A stretch of 55,132 bases of DNA. Source: Mesostigma viride (taxonomy: Eukaryota; Streptophyta; Mesostigmatophyceae; Mesostigmatales; Mesostigmataceae). Location: the NCBI GenBank assembly GCA_009746045.1, contig RPFO01000966.1, positions 1 through 55,132 on the forward strand, in the 5' to 3' direction. Shown piece by piece: positions 8,804 to 15,838 of the stretch (its first letter is position 1; every line of letters begins with the position of its first letter). A program made the position numbers and the translations under genes. The notes under the pieces are model-generated. The model saw nothing but the letters and a program-made list of their open reading frames with translations, did no database searches and had not been told where the DNA came from.

Positions 8804-8878
8804 GCGTTCGCGCTTCACGTTTGGCCCATCTCTCTCTCCCTCCATCTCGCAATCGGCCTCGCCTCACTCTACACGAAC

Positions 8879-9574
8879 ATGGCGTCCACGATCTGCCTCT
8901 TCGACAAGTTCGACCCCAAGAAGGTGTGTTTCCACGAGCCCAAGAGGACGGGGACGGGGTCCCTCACCGTGCACATGTTCTATGACAAGGACGACAGCAA
9001 GCACGAGAACCCGATTCGCATCCAGACGCCGAGGATGCGCGCTCCGTTCGGCGTGAGCTGCTACGAGGCCAAGAACGCCCCCCCGCGCTACACGCTCGAC
9101 CTGAGTTTCGACAACTACCTCGAGGAGGGCACGGATAGCAAGAAGTTCTACGACGCCTGGATGGAGCTGGACGAGCGCAACAAGTCTCTCTCCGTCGAGA
9201 AGAGCCTCGCGTGGTTCGGCAAGAAGATGACGGCGGAGGTCATCGACAACCTCTACACGTCCGCGATCAAGCCCTCGAAGAAGGAGGAGTACCCTCCCAC
9301 TTTCAAGTGCTCGATCCCGTTCCGCAACAACCGGTTCGAGTGCCAGTTCTTCGACCAGGACCAGAACCCCGCGTCGGGGTTCGACGTCGTCAAGGGGTGC
9401 GACGTGCAAGTCATCATCGACGTCCCGCGGCTCTGGTTCATGGACAAGCAGTTTGGATGCACCCCGATCGTGCGCTCCGTGCAGTTCTTCCCAAGCAACA
9501 AGCTCCCTCAGGAGTACTGTTTCTTGCAACGGGAGGACGAGGCGGTGGACGCGGAGGAGCACGCGGGCATCTAG
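8879..9574 (+). CDS. T7 gp2.5-like single-stranded DNA-binding protein
   Basis: 231 residues, starting at ATG 8879 (MASTICLFDKFDPKKVCFHE). The layout fits the OB-fold SSB family described in many large DNA viruses: beta-rich segments, a helical middle ('FYDAWMELDERNKSLSVEKS'), 'FRNNRFECQFFDQD', a 'KGCDVQVIIDVPRLWFMDKQ' strand pair near the C-terminus, and an acidic tail (QREDEAVDAEEHAGI). The acidic tail in this family contacts replication partners. It would coat single-stranded DNA during replication. I assign it by overall pattern, not by an invariant motif. An upstream in-frame start at 8783 is possible but would place the TATA-like element inside the gene. Confidence 0.68.
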   Translation: MASTICLFDKFDPKKVCFHEPKRTGTGSLTVHMFYDKDDSKHENPIRIQTPRMRAPFGVSCYEAKNAPPRYTLDLSFDNYLEEGTDSKKFYDAWMELDERNKSLSVEKSLAWFGKKMTAEVIDNLYTSAIKPSKKEEYPPTFKCSIPFRNNRFECQFFDQDQNPASGFDVVKGCDVQVIIDVPRLWFMDKQFGCTPIVRSVQFFPSNKLPQEYCFLQREDEAVDAEEHAGI

Positions 9575-9604
9575 TGGATTTTTTGTGAGGCTCTACTATA
9601 GACT

Positions 9605-10009
9605 ATGGAGACCACGACGTCGTCGTTGACGATCGGTTCCTCGCTCCTGGGCGTGGCGCATCTATGGGCGTTCGTTCTGGCCGCGAAATACTCGTCCGAA
9701 AGGACCTTTCTGGCCCCCACGGAATGGTGGTTGTTGCTCTCCACGGCCGTCACGGCCGTCGGAAACCTCGCGGCCGTGAAGTGGTCCAGGTCCAAACAGA
9801 ACAGGTTGAACACGTTGAATAAGTTCTTGATCACCGGATTTCTGGTAGGAGGGGCCGTAGGTGTCTTGGCCATGATGATACCTGACATGTTGTCATTCTC
9901 TCCCAGGATCCATCCCATGTTCTGGGTGATGTTGAACACGTTGCTGACGGGCCCCATCTTTGCCTTCTGGTTAAAGGAAATGAATTCACATTTCGACATC
10001 ATTTGCTAA
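9605..10009 (+). CDS. Multi-pass membrane protein, unknown
   Basis: 134 residues with about four hydrophobic segments: 'SLLGVAHLWAFVLAAKY', 'WWLLLSTAVTAVGNLAAV', 'FLITGFLVGGAVGVLAMMI' and 'MFWVMLNTLLTGPIFAFWL'. It starts at an ATG just after ctctactatagact and 30 bases after the SSB stop. No family recognised. An antisense open frame of similar length is a shadow with no natural composition. Confidence 0.7.
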   Translation: METTTSSLTIGSSLLGVAHLWAFVLAAKYSSERTFLAPTEWWLLLSTAVTAVGNLAAVKWSRSKQNRLNTLNKFLITGFLVGGAVGVLAMMIPDMLSFSPRIHPMFWVMLNTLLTGPIFAFWLKEMNSHFDIIC

Positions 10010-10043
10010 AATTATCTGCTAATACAATATATCCGAACTCGAA

Positions 10044-10565
10044 ATGGGTGCCAAGTCTTCCAAGGGTGCGGGAAACGCGAATCCGACACCAGAGTGCAAG
10101 GAGTCTAGTTTTTCGTTCGGAGGCATCATCGTGCACTCGATAGCCTTGTTAGGAGCGTTGTTCCTCCCGCTTTTCGCCGTCATGCCGGTTTACGCGATGA
10201 TCGAGAGGAAGGAGGACGACGAAGATAAAAAGAAACTAAAACTCAATGTAACGAAGGCACTTTCCGGTTTTGCTTCCGGCCTCGTCTCGTTTTATATCGT
10301 CTTGCGCGGGATCATGGGGGGTAAAATGACAAACGCCGCTCTCCCCATCATCATGCTTATCGTGTTCTCCATCGCGCCACCGTTCGTATACGCTTTCGCT
10401 TATGACAAAATCATGCAACGGATGAGAAAGGGCATTTGTCAACAATCGGACAAGGCCGCCGACATCGCTAAGACAACGTCGCCTGCACTATCTAACGGCG
10501 GCGGAGGTCCCACGCCCGATCAGACGTCGAAGCAAGTGCGGGACATCCAGCAGGCCGTGAAGTAG
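10044..10565 (+). CDS. Putatively N-myristoylated multi-pass membrane protein
   Basis: 173 residues. The N-terminus MGAKSSKG fits the N-myristoylation consensus (Gly2, Ser at position 6). Three hydrophobic segments follow: 'GGIIVHSIALLGALFLPLFA', 'LSGFASGLVSFYIVLRGIM' and 'ALPIIMLIVFSIAPPFVYAF'. A polar C-terminal tail ends 'SKQVRDIQQAVK'. Myristoylated virion membrane proteins are known across the phylum, but this one is not clearly the L1/F9 type because the conserved cysteines are absent. The promoter region is AT-rich (gctaatacaatatatccg). An internal virion membrane or assembly role is inferred. Confidence 0.7.
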   Translation: MGAKSSKGAGNANPTPECKESSFSFGGIIVHSIALLGALFLPLFAVMPVYAMIERKEDDEDKKKLKLNVTKALSGFASGLVSFYIVLRGIMGGKMTNAALPIIMLIVFSIAPPFVYAFAYDKIMQRMRKGICQQSDKAADIAKTTSPALSNGGGGPTPDQTSKQVRDIQQAVK

Positions 10566-10606
10566 AACAATTATTATCCCCGAGGATCGTATATGTCGTG
10601 TAAGAC

Positions 10607-12490
10607 ATGAGCCCAGTGGGAGGGTATTGCGGGTACGCGCTTCGTGATAGCCGGGCCGCGGCGTCCGAATCGACGTGCAAGTCAAAACGCCAATTGCGCA
10701 TGTACGGTCACAAGCGAATCTCCCAGGGTCCCAGGCCTCCGCTCCCTGATCAGTCCGATTCGAACACGGCGTCCTACTGCGGGTACCTGTACGGAAGACA
10801 GGCCGGGAACGCCTCCAAGTGCAAGCGACAACTTCGCATGTACGGATGGTACACGGTTCCCGAAATCGATGTGGAATTGAACGAACGTGCGGCCAGAGAA
10901 GAGGAGGAGCGCAGGTCGTCGAGGGCGAGGATCAACGATGGCGTCCTGGCGTCCCACACGGCCGCGCGAGAACGAAGACGGGTCGCGGAGGCGGAAAGGG
11001 CGAGGGTGGCCAAGGAAGCCGAGAAGGCGGCGGAGCGCAGGTCGTCGAGGGCGAGGATCAACGATGGCGTCCTGGCGTCCCACACGGCCGCGCGAGAACG
11101 AAGACGGGTCGCGGAGGCGGAAAGGGCGAGGGTGGCCAAGGAAGCCGAGAAGGCGGCGAAAGAGGCCGAAAGGGCACGGGCAGCGAAGGAGGCCGAGAAG
11201 GCGGCGAAAGAGGCCGAAAGGGCACGGGCAGCGAAAGAGGCCGAGAAGGCGGCGAAACAGGAGAGAGAGAGGAGGGTGAATGAGGGTTGTCCGGATGATC
11301 ACGCTCTCGATATGCAGAGACCGGCGAAAATATCGGAAGAGATCCACGGACCCATCCCTGATATTCGAGTGGGGCTACGCCCGACAAGTGCCAACAAGGA
11401 GACGGAGCGCGCTAAGAACGAAAAGACCAGACTTTCCACCACGGCAGAGATAAACGGCGTTATCAAAGAATACAACGAGCTGAATCTCAGGAACAAACTC
11501 GAGATAGAGTTTCCGTATTGGTCGAACCCGGACAGCAATAAGAAGAACGAAGACAATAACAACTTGAAGGACTACCCCAGCGTCATTCGCACCGTGAAAG
11601 AGAGGAATGGAAACATACGAATCGATCGGAAGCACAAGGGGAAGTACGGACCGTGGTTGATAGTGGGAAAGAGCAAGGGGCTCGCAAACCTCCATGAAAA
11701 GGTATCAGGAAACGGTTTGTACGCCGCCACGTACTTTCCGAGAGGTCAACGCATCGCCTTGTATTCCGGTCGAATCATGGGTCCGACGCCAAACAAAAAA
11801 TGGACCGTTGGCAAGGTCCCCCCATTCGATAAGAAATTTCGTAATGGTGCTCGGTTTAAAGATCCGACGTCAGAACTTCTCGCTGATATATTTCTCGATA
11901 ACCCCAAGGATGTATACACGCTGCTTCGGTGGAAATTGCTTTCGTATTTGGGCGAAGACGATAAGATCTTGGATCTAGGAGAGTATTGGGTCGACGGATC
12001 TAGAGGCGGCGGAGACCCCGGGATGGATATAGGAGACACGTACGCACCGAACGGACGATCTAGATTCGACTACCCCGCATTATATGCCCACATGGCGAAC
12101 GACCCTCGAGGCGGTGTCGGACGCAAGAATTGCGTGGTTGTAAACAGCGGCCTGGTGGCGACAACGCACATTTTACCGGGCGAGGAACTCCTATGGGATT
12201 ACGGGAAAGAATATTGGGAATCGCACAAAAGCGAAATTGATGCCGACACTGCTGAGTTGTACTTGCGACAGATCAATTGTTTGCTCAAGTGCGTCAATGC
12301 CATCAATTTCAGACACCGCCACGGCCGGTATCCTACGTGCGAGCCCGGGACTTCTCGTTCGCGCCCGTCAAGATCTCATAAAGGCGGTTCTAGCTATCCG
12401 GAGATCGTGTTGGACGCCGTCGACGAGGAGATGTTGCAAAAGATCGGATGGGACATGTCTCTTTACAAGTATGTGAAGTTCGCGAGATAA
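10607..12490 (+). CDS. SET-domain protein (putative lysine methyltransferase) with repeat region
   Basis: 627 residues. N-terminal pair of related units, each with 'YCGY' and 'KRQLRMYG'. Then a long Ala/Glu/Arg/Lys coiled-coil region built from exact DNA repeats: a 126 bp unit twice and a 48 bp unit twice. The C-terminal part is a SET domain: 'GNGLYAATYFPRGQRIALYS' about residues 366-385, then 'GRKNCVVVNSGLV' and 'LPGEELLWDYGKEYW' about 505-537, the cofactor and substrate core of SAM-dependent lysine methylation. Post-SET cysteines are not obvious. Its target could be a histone or a viral protein. The repeats keep frame, so the coil can change length without breaking the enzyme. Confidence 0.8.
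   Translation: MSPVGGYCGYALRDSRAAASESTCKSKRQLRMYGHKRISQGPRPPLPDQSDSNTASYCGYLYGRQAGNASKCKRQLRMYGWYTVPEIDVELNERAAREEEERRSSRARINDGVLASHTAARERRRVAEAERARVAKEAEKAAERRSSRARINDGVLASHTAARERRRVAEAERARVAKEAEKAAKEAERARAAKEAEKAAKEAERARAAKEAEKAAKQERERRVNEGCPDDHALDMQRPAKISEEIHGPIPDIRVGLRPTSANKETERAKNEKTRLSTTAEINGVIKEYNELNLRNKLEIEFPYWSNPDSNKKNEDNNNLKDYPSVIRTVKERNGNIRIDRKHKGKYGPWLIVGKSKGLANLHEKVSGNGLYAATYFPRGQRIALYSGRIMGPTPNKKWTVGKVPPFDKKFRNGARFKDPTSELLADIFLDNPKDVYTLLRWKLLSYLGEDDKILDLGEYWVDGSRGGGDPGMDIGDTYAPNGRSRFDYPALYAHMANDPRGGVGRKNCVVVNSGLVATTHILPGEELLWDYGKEYWESHKSEIDADTAELYLRQINCLLKCVNAINFRHRHGRYPTCEPGTSRSRPSRSHKGGSSYPEIVLDAVDEEMLQKIGWDMSLYKYVKFAR
10907..11158 (+). repeat. Two exact 126 bp tandem repeats inside the SET gene
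   Basis: The unit beginning gagcgcaggtcgtcgagg at 10907 recurs at 11033 with the same sequence over 126 bp (42 codons). Identity at silent positions means a very recent duplication or active unequal exchange. It encodes a basic helical segment that includes 'RINDGVLASHTAARERRR'. Confidence 0.9.
11158..11253 (+). repeat. Two 48 bp tandem repeats inside the SET gene
   Basis: Directly after the 126 bp repeats, a 48 bp unit (16 codons, KEAERARAAKEAEKAA) occurs twice, with one base difference. It extends the coiled coil in frame. Confidence 0.8.
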
Positions 12491-12520
12491 ATATTCTCTT
12501 AGGAATAATATATCGATCCG

Positions 12521-13222
12521 ATGGCGTATTGTACAAAGATCACGAACAAATCTCAGGACTACCTGGGCGCCGCCAGCAGGCCCACGGAGTTCCCATCTCT
12601 GTGCGGCGACCCCGAGATGGAGGCGATCCTCTCGAGCTCGACGAATCAGGTGGGGACGGAACAGTATTATCTGCCGTTTGACGACGCCAACGACATGTCG
12701 CTCGGTCTGTCCACCCGCGTGAAGCCCGGGCTTTTCCAGCAAGGCACCGGGTTTCAGGACATGAACCGGCAGTTCGACGAGGCGTTCGAGTTCGCACAGC
12801 CCGTCGACAACGCGACCGTGACGCTCGCTCAGCTGGAGCAGAACCAGATCGCCGTGGGGCTCGTGTCGGACCCCACGAGCTGGGAGATCGCCGAGGGCAT
12901 CAACTTCCTGCGGCCCAAGTACCTGATCCCCGCGGCCCCGGACGCTTTCGCCATCAACGTGTCCACCAAGGGCGTCTACTCGAATGCCAGCTCCTGCTCG
13001 GGCGGCTCGTGTCTGGCCCCCAACTCCTCGAACCCCGCCTTGACGAATGGCCGCACGTTCGGCAGCGACCTGTTCGAGCAGCCCGTGTTCGGCAACGAGC
13101 CCGGCGTGTTCAGCATGCCCGTCGCGTCGTCCGGATCTTTGGGCATGGTGGGCGAGTCGACGGCCAAGACGTCCGCGGGCATGACGGGCATCCCCGGCCA
13201 GTCGCAAGTCGGCACGCTGTAA
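12521..13222 (+). CDS. Unknown protein
   Basis: 233 residues, no recognised motif. The N-terminal half is mixed and folded-looking ('TEFPSLCGDPEMEAILSSST', 'LAQLEQNQIAVGLVSDP'). The C-terminal third is Gly/Ser/Asn-rich ('SSCSGGSCLAPNSSNPAL') and probably flexible. Its promoter is a strong AT-rich block (ggaataatatatcgatccg) directly before the ATG, like the late-type promoters of the fibre genes. A virion protein is a reasonable guess from composition and promoter, no more. Confidence 0.7.
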   Translation: MAYCTKITNKSQDYLGAASRPTEFPSLCGDPEMEAILSSSTNQVGTEQYYLPFDDANDMSLGLSTRVKPGLFQQGTGFQDMNRQFDEAFEFAQPVDNATVTLAQLEQNQIAVGLVSDPTSWEIAEGINFLRPKYLIPAAPDAFAINVSTKGVYSNASSCSGGSCLAPNSSNPALTNGRTFGSDLFEQPVFGNEPGVFSMPVASSGSLGMVGESTAKTSAGMTGIPGQSQVGTL

Positions 13223-13283
13223 ACTGGCTCGTTCAAAAAAGGAAACAAAATTTGACGGGTAACCACAACGGGAGTCGGAAAAG

Positions 13284-13724
13284 ATGGAAGGCGTTGTGGA
13301 GTTGGAGAAGTGGAAAGTGGAAATGAGAGATCTCACGAGCGAATTCGTGGAGGTGGACGACGCCATCAAGTCCGCGTCCAGGAACCTGCTGCCCGTCAAG
13401 AAGCGCAAGAAAGATCTGTGCGAGCTGATCCTGAAGAACATGGTCACGGCGGGCGTGGACGTGTGCACCGTTCCCAATACGGGGGACAAGCTGTACGTGA
13501 AGAAGACAAAGAAGGGGAAGCCCCCCACGAAGGCGGAGATGCGAGACAGGCTGCTGAGGTACCACGGGGGCGACACGGAGGCCGCGATGAAGTGCTGGGA
13601 GGCCATCGCGAGTCCGGACGCGGAAGAGGAGCGCGCGACGTTGCGGAGAAAGGCGAAGAAGGCGGTTCAGGTCGACTCGGAGGAGGAAGGGGCGGACGCG
13701 CCCGAGTCCGATGACGAGTCCTGA
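13284..13724 (+). CDS. DUF5760-like small charged protein
   Basis: 146 residues: an N-terminal helix, then a basic core 'LLPVKKRKKDLCELILKNM' about 37-55. Next comes a strand, and 'LYVKKTKKGKPPTKAEM', typical of a small family widespread in giant viruses (tentatively DUF5760). The tail is acidic with a Ser/Asp/Glu run. The function of the family is unknown; the mix suggests nucleic-acid binding plus an acidic interaction tail. The last 58 bases overlap the minus-strand gene at 13667-13906. Confidence 0.65.
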   Translation: MEGVVELEKWKVEMRDLTSEFVEVDDAIKSASRNLLPVKKRKKDLCELILKNMVTAGVDVCTVPNTGDKLYVKKTKKGKPPTKAEMRDRLLRYHGGDTEAAMKCWEAIASPDAEEERATLRRKAKKAVQVDSEEEGADAPESDDES

Positions 13725-13906
13725 TCTCTGACCTCTCTGGCGAATATGTCCACGCCGTGCGTCGGCACGTCATCGCACAAGTAGCTTCCATACGCGTCTA
13801 TCCACGCGAGTTCGGGACGCGCGACCGCGTCTTCCATCCAAAAAAGCACCGCGATGTTGTTGTGGAGCGGGTGCCACATTCTGTCCATGATCGAATCGAA
13901 CACCAT
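13667..13906 (-). CDS. Small unknown protein
   Basis: 79 residues from ATG 13906 (MVFDSIMDRMWHPLHNNIAV). Its first 55 residues look natural and hydrophobic-aromatic. The Ser-rich end is the antisense of the acidic tail of the neighbouring gene, so the true stop may have been lost or the overlap may be real. It is kept because the stretch 13725-13971 is otherwise empty and the upstream DNA is AT-rich (gatatatgaacg). Confidence 0.5.
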   Translation of the reverse strand: MVFDSIMDRMWHPLHNNIAVLFWMEDAVARPELAWIDAYGSYLCDDVPTHGVDIFAREVRDQDSSSDSGASAPSSSEST

Positions 13907-13971
13907 ATGAATAAAGCCTTGTTTCGTTCATATATCACTCACAAATTTCCCGAGCATTTGTAGAACCACCC

Positions 13972-14790
13972 ATGGATTGCGCGGAAGGGTCGAGGACTTT
14001 CCAGGTCCAGGCGGACGAATTCCAATGTCAGGTGTGCCTGGGGATCCTCCACAACCCGGTGGTATTGTGTTGCCAGACCCGCGTGCAGGGCGGCAAGTGC
14101 GAGGCTCTCGTGTGCGACACTCCTTGCTTCAAGCAGCTCAAAAGGCGGCAGAAGGATCGCAAGGGGCCGGAGGCGCACGTAAGCGGCCGCTGCATCCTAT
14201 GCAGGAGCCCGTGGCATCGCTACAAGAAGCAGCACCTCGTGAAAGTCGGGCGGATCACGGAGCTCATCCGGCGCAAGTGTCCCAACTTCGGGAGGGGGTG
14301 TCGGTTCGAGGGGAGCGTCGACGAAGTGATGAAGCATAAGAAGAACGGGGGCTGTCCTCTTGAGCTCCTGGAGTGTCCCAACCACTGCCACGGATGCACG
14401 GAGAAGTTCGTGCGGCAGGAGCTGACGTCACACAAAGAGAACTGCTCTCATTTCCCTTGCCGTTACTTCTTCGATGGGATGGGGTGCGACCACGTCGACA
14501 CGGCGGTGGCGATGTCTCAGCATGAGATGAGATGCCCGTACGGTCAGTACCCGATTCGCCAGTTCGTACTGAACATCCGCAACACGTTCGGAGACGGTTG
14601 GCCGACGGGCAACGAAAACAACAAAACGCGGTGGGACCTGTGCGAGAACGGGGAAGACTATCAGAACGTGTCTCTCCGCAACAACGAGGAAGAGAGCGAG
14701 AGCGTGGAGGACACGGATTCGGAGGCGTCCAGCGAGCAGGAGCACGGGTCGTTCATCACGATCGAGAACGCCATCATAGGGTCGTCGTGA
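13972..14790 (+). CDS. RING/TRAF-type zinc-finger protein (putative E3 ubiquitin ligase)
   Basis: 272 residues. The N-terminal zinc module starts 'FQCQVCLGILHNPVVLCC' and continues with 'CEALVCDTPCF' and 'CILCRSPW', a divergent RING-like arrangement within residues 18-80. Cys/His pairs spaced like TRAF-type fingers follow: 'CPNFGRGCRFEG', 'HKKNGGCPLELLECPNHCHGC', 'HKENCSHFPCRY' and 'HEMRCPYG', about 102-198. The C-terminus is acidic (EEESESVEDTDSEASSEQE). This layout is that of TRAF/SIAH-like ubiquitin ligases. Its stop overlaps the start of the next gene by one base (TGATG), and that gene has an F-box-like N-terminus, so the pair may redirect host ubiquitination. Confidence 0.72.
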   Translation: MDCAEGSRTFQVQADEFQCQVCLGILHNPVVLCCQTRVQGGKCEALVCDTPCFKQLKRRQKDRKGPEAHVSGRCILCRSPWHRYKKQHLVKVGRITELIRRKCPNFGRGCRFEGSVDEVMKHKKNGGCPLELLECPNHCHGCTEKFVRQELTSHKENCSHFPCRYFFDGMGCDHVDTAVAMSQHEMRCPYGQYPIRQFVLNIRNTFGDGWPTGNENNKTRWDLCENGEDYQNVSLRNNEEESESVEDTDSEASSEQEHGSFITIENAIIGSS

Positions 14791-15827
14791 TGGCCGATTT
14801 GACGTCCGTCCGGGCGTGGGACTCCATCGCCGAGTACCTGGACCCCGCGAGTCTCCACGAGATGTTTCGAGCGACCTGTTTCTCCCACGAGTGGTCGCAC
14901 GTCGCCGGGATCATGAAAGTCCAGAGGGCTTCTTTGTACAACGACGGCCGGGAGGAGTTCCAACTGCCCCACCGTCTGGTCGACATCACGGAGAACTCCG
15001 CCGAGTTCCGCGCGTGTGTCGAGCGGTTCGACGAAATGATCCGGTCCTATCGCCTCGACCCGGCCCCGCGCGCCCAGAAACTGGACCGACTCGTCCACGC
15101 GTGTCTCCCGAGACCGGGGGACGCGGAACGGTGGACCACGGATCACCACAAGGCGCTCCAGATCCTGCAGAACATCGAGACGGTACCAGAGCCCGGCGTG
15201 GGCGCTTTCGACTCGCTGACCAAGTCGTTCGACCTCATCGTGAATAACACCCAGGTCCACGTCCCCCTCTGGCTCTTCATGAACGCGTTCGGACAGGCGG
15301 AAGGCCTCGAGTACTACACGCGCGTCTTGACGGTCTGTTATTTCGCGGAGGAGCCGGTGACCATTTACAAGCGATGGACGTGGGTCCGTCTCGTGACCTT
15401 GTGCGTCTCCATCAACAAGGACAACGGCGCGGGGCGTCGTCTGCGCGAGTCGTTCCAAGAGGGGCAGAGGTACTTCGACAACCCGAGGTCGAGCGGCATG
15501 CGGCGAGACACCGCCATGCGCGCGCTCTGGCGCAAGGGCATCAATTTTCGCGCCGTGCGACTCCCCGACGAGGATTACATGACGGTCGTGAGAGACGTCG
15601 ACACGGAAGACCTGGACAGGTGGATGAGGATCCAGAAGGCCCGATTCGACGCCGAGTTCGAGAGATACAAGCGACAGCTTTTGCTAGTGTCCTCCATGTT
15701 AAAGAGATCCGTGAGCGCCAAGATGGCGTGCGCGGCTTTCGAATTCGATAAAAAGCAGTGGTCGATGGATTACACGGGCGTGGTCGCGAGATTGGAACGA
15801 TCCATCTTCCCCGCGGCTGATAACTGA
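14790..15827 (+). CDS. F-box-like protein, unknown C-terminal domain
   Basis: 345 residues. The start ATG at 14790 overlaps the previous stop (TGATG). Residues about 7-35 ('AWDSIAEYLDPASLHEMFRA', then a Trp-containing helix) follow the hydrophobic pattern of an F-box, which would bind Skp1. The rest is helical with no repeat I recognise ('WLFMNAFGQAEGLEYYTRVL', 'WRKGINFRAVRLPDEDY'). F-box proteins with unusual substrate domains are frequent in large DNA viruses. The F-box call is by pattern and needs a profile search. The coupling to a RING-type gene supports it. Confidence 0.6.
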   Translation: MADLTSVRAWDSIAEYLDPASLHEMFRATCFSHEWSHVAGIMKVQRASLYNDGREEFQLPHRLVDITENSAEFRACVERFDEMIRSYRLDPAPRAQKLDRLVHACLPRPGDAERWTTDHHKALQILQNIETVPEPGVGAFDSLTKSFDLIVNNTQVHVPLWLFMNAFGQAEGLEYYTRVLTVCYFAEEPVTIYKRWTWVRLVTLCVSINKDNGAGRRLRESFQEGQRYFDNPRSSGMRRDTAMRALWRKGINFRAVRLPDEDYMTVVRDVDTEDLDRWMRIQKARFDAEFERYKRQLLLVSSMLKRSVSAKMACAAFEFDKKQWSMDYTGVVARLERSIFPAADN

Positions 15828-15838
15828 CAGACATTTTA

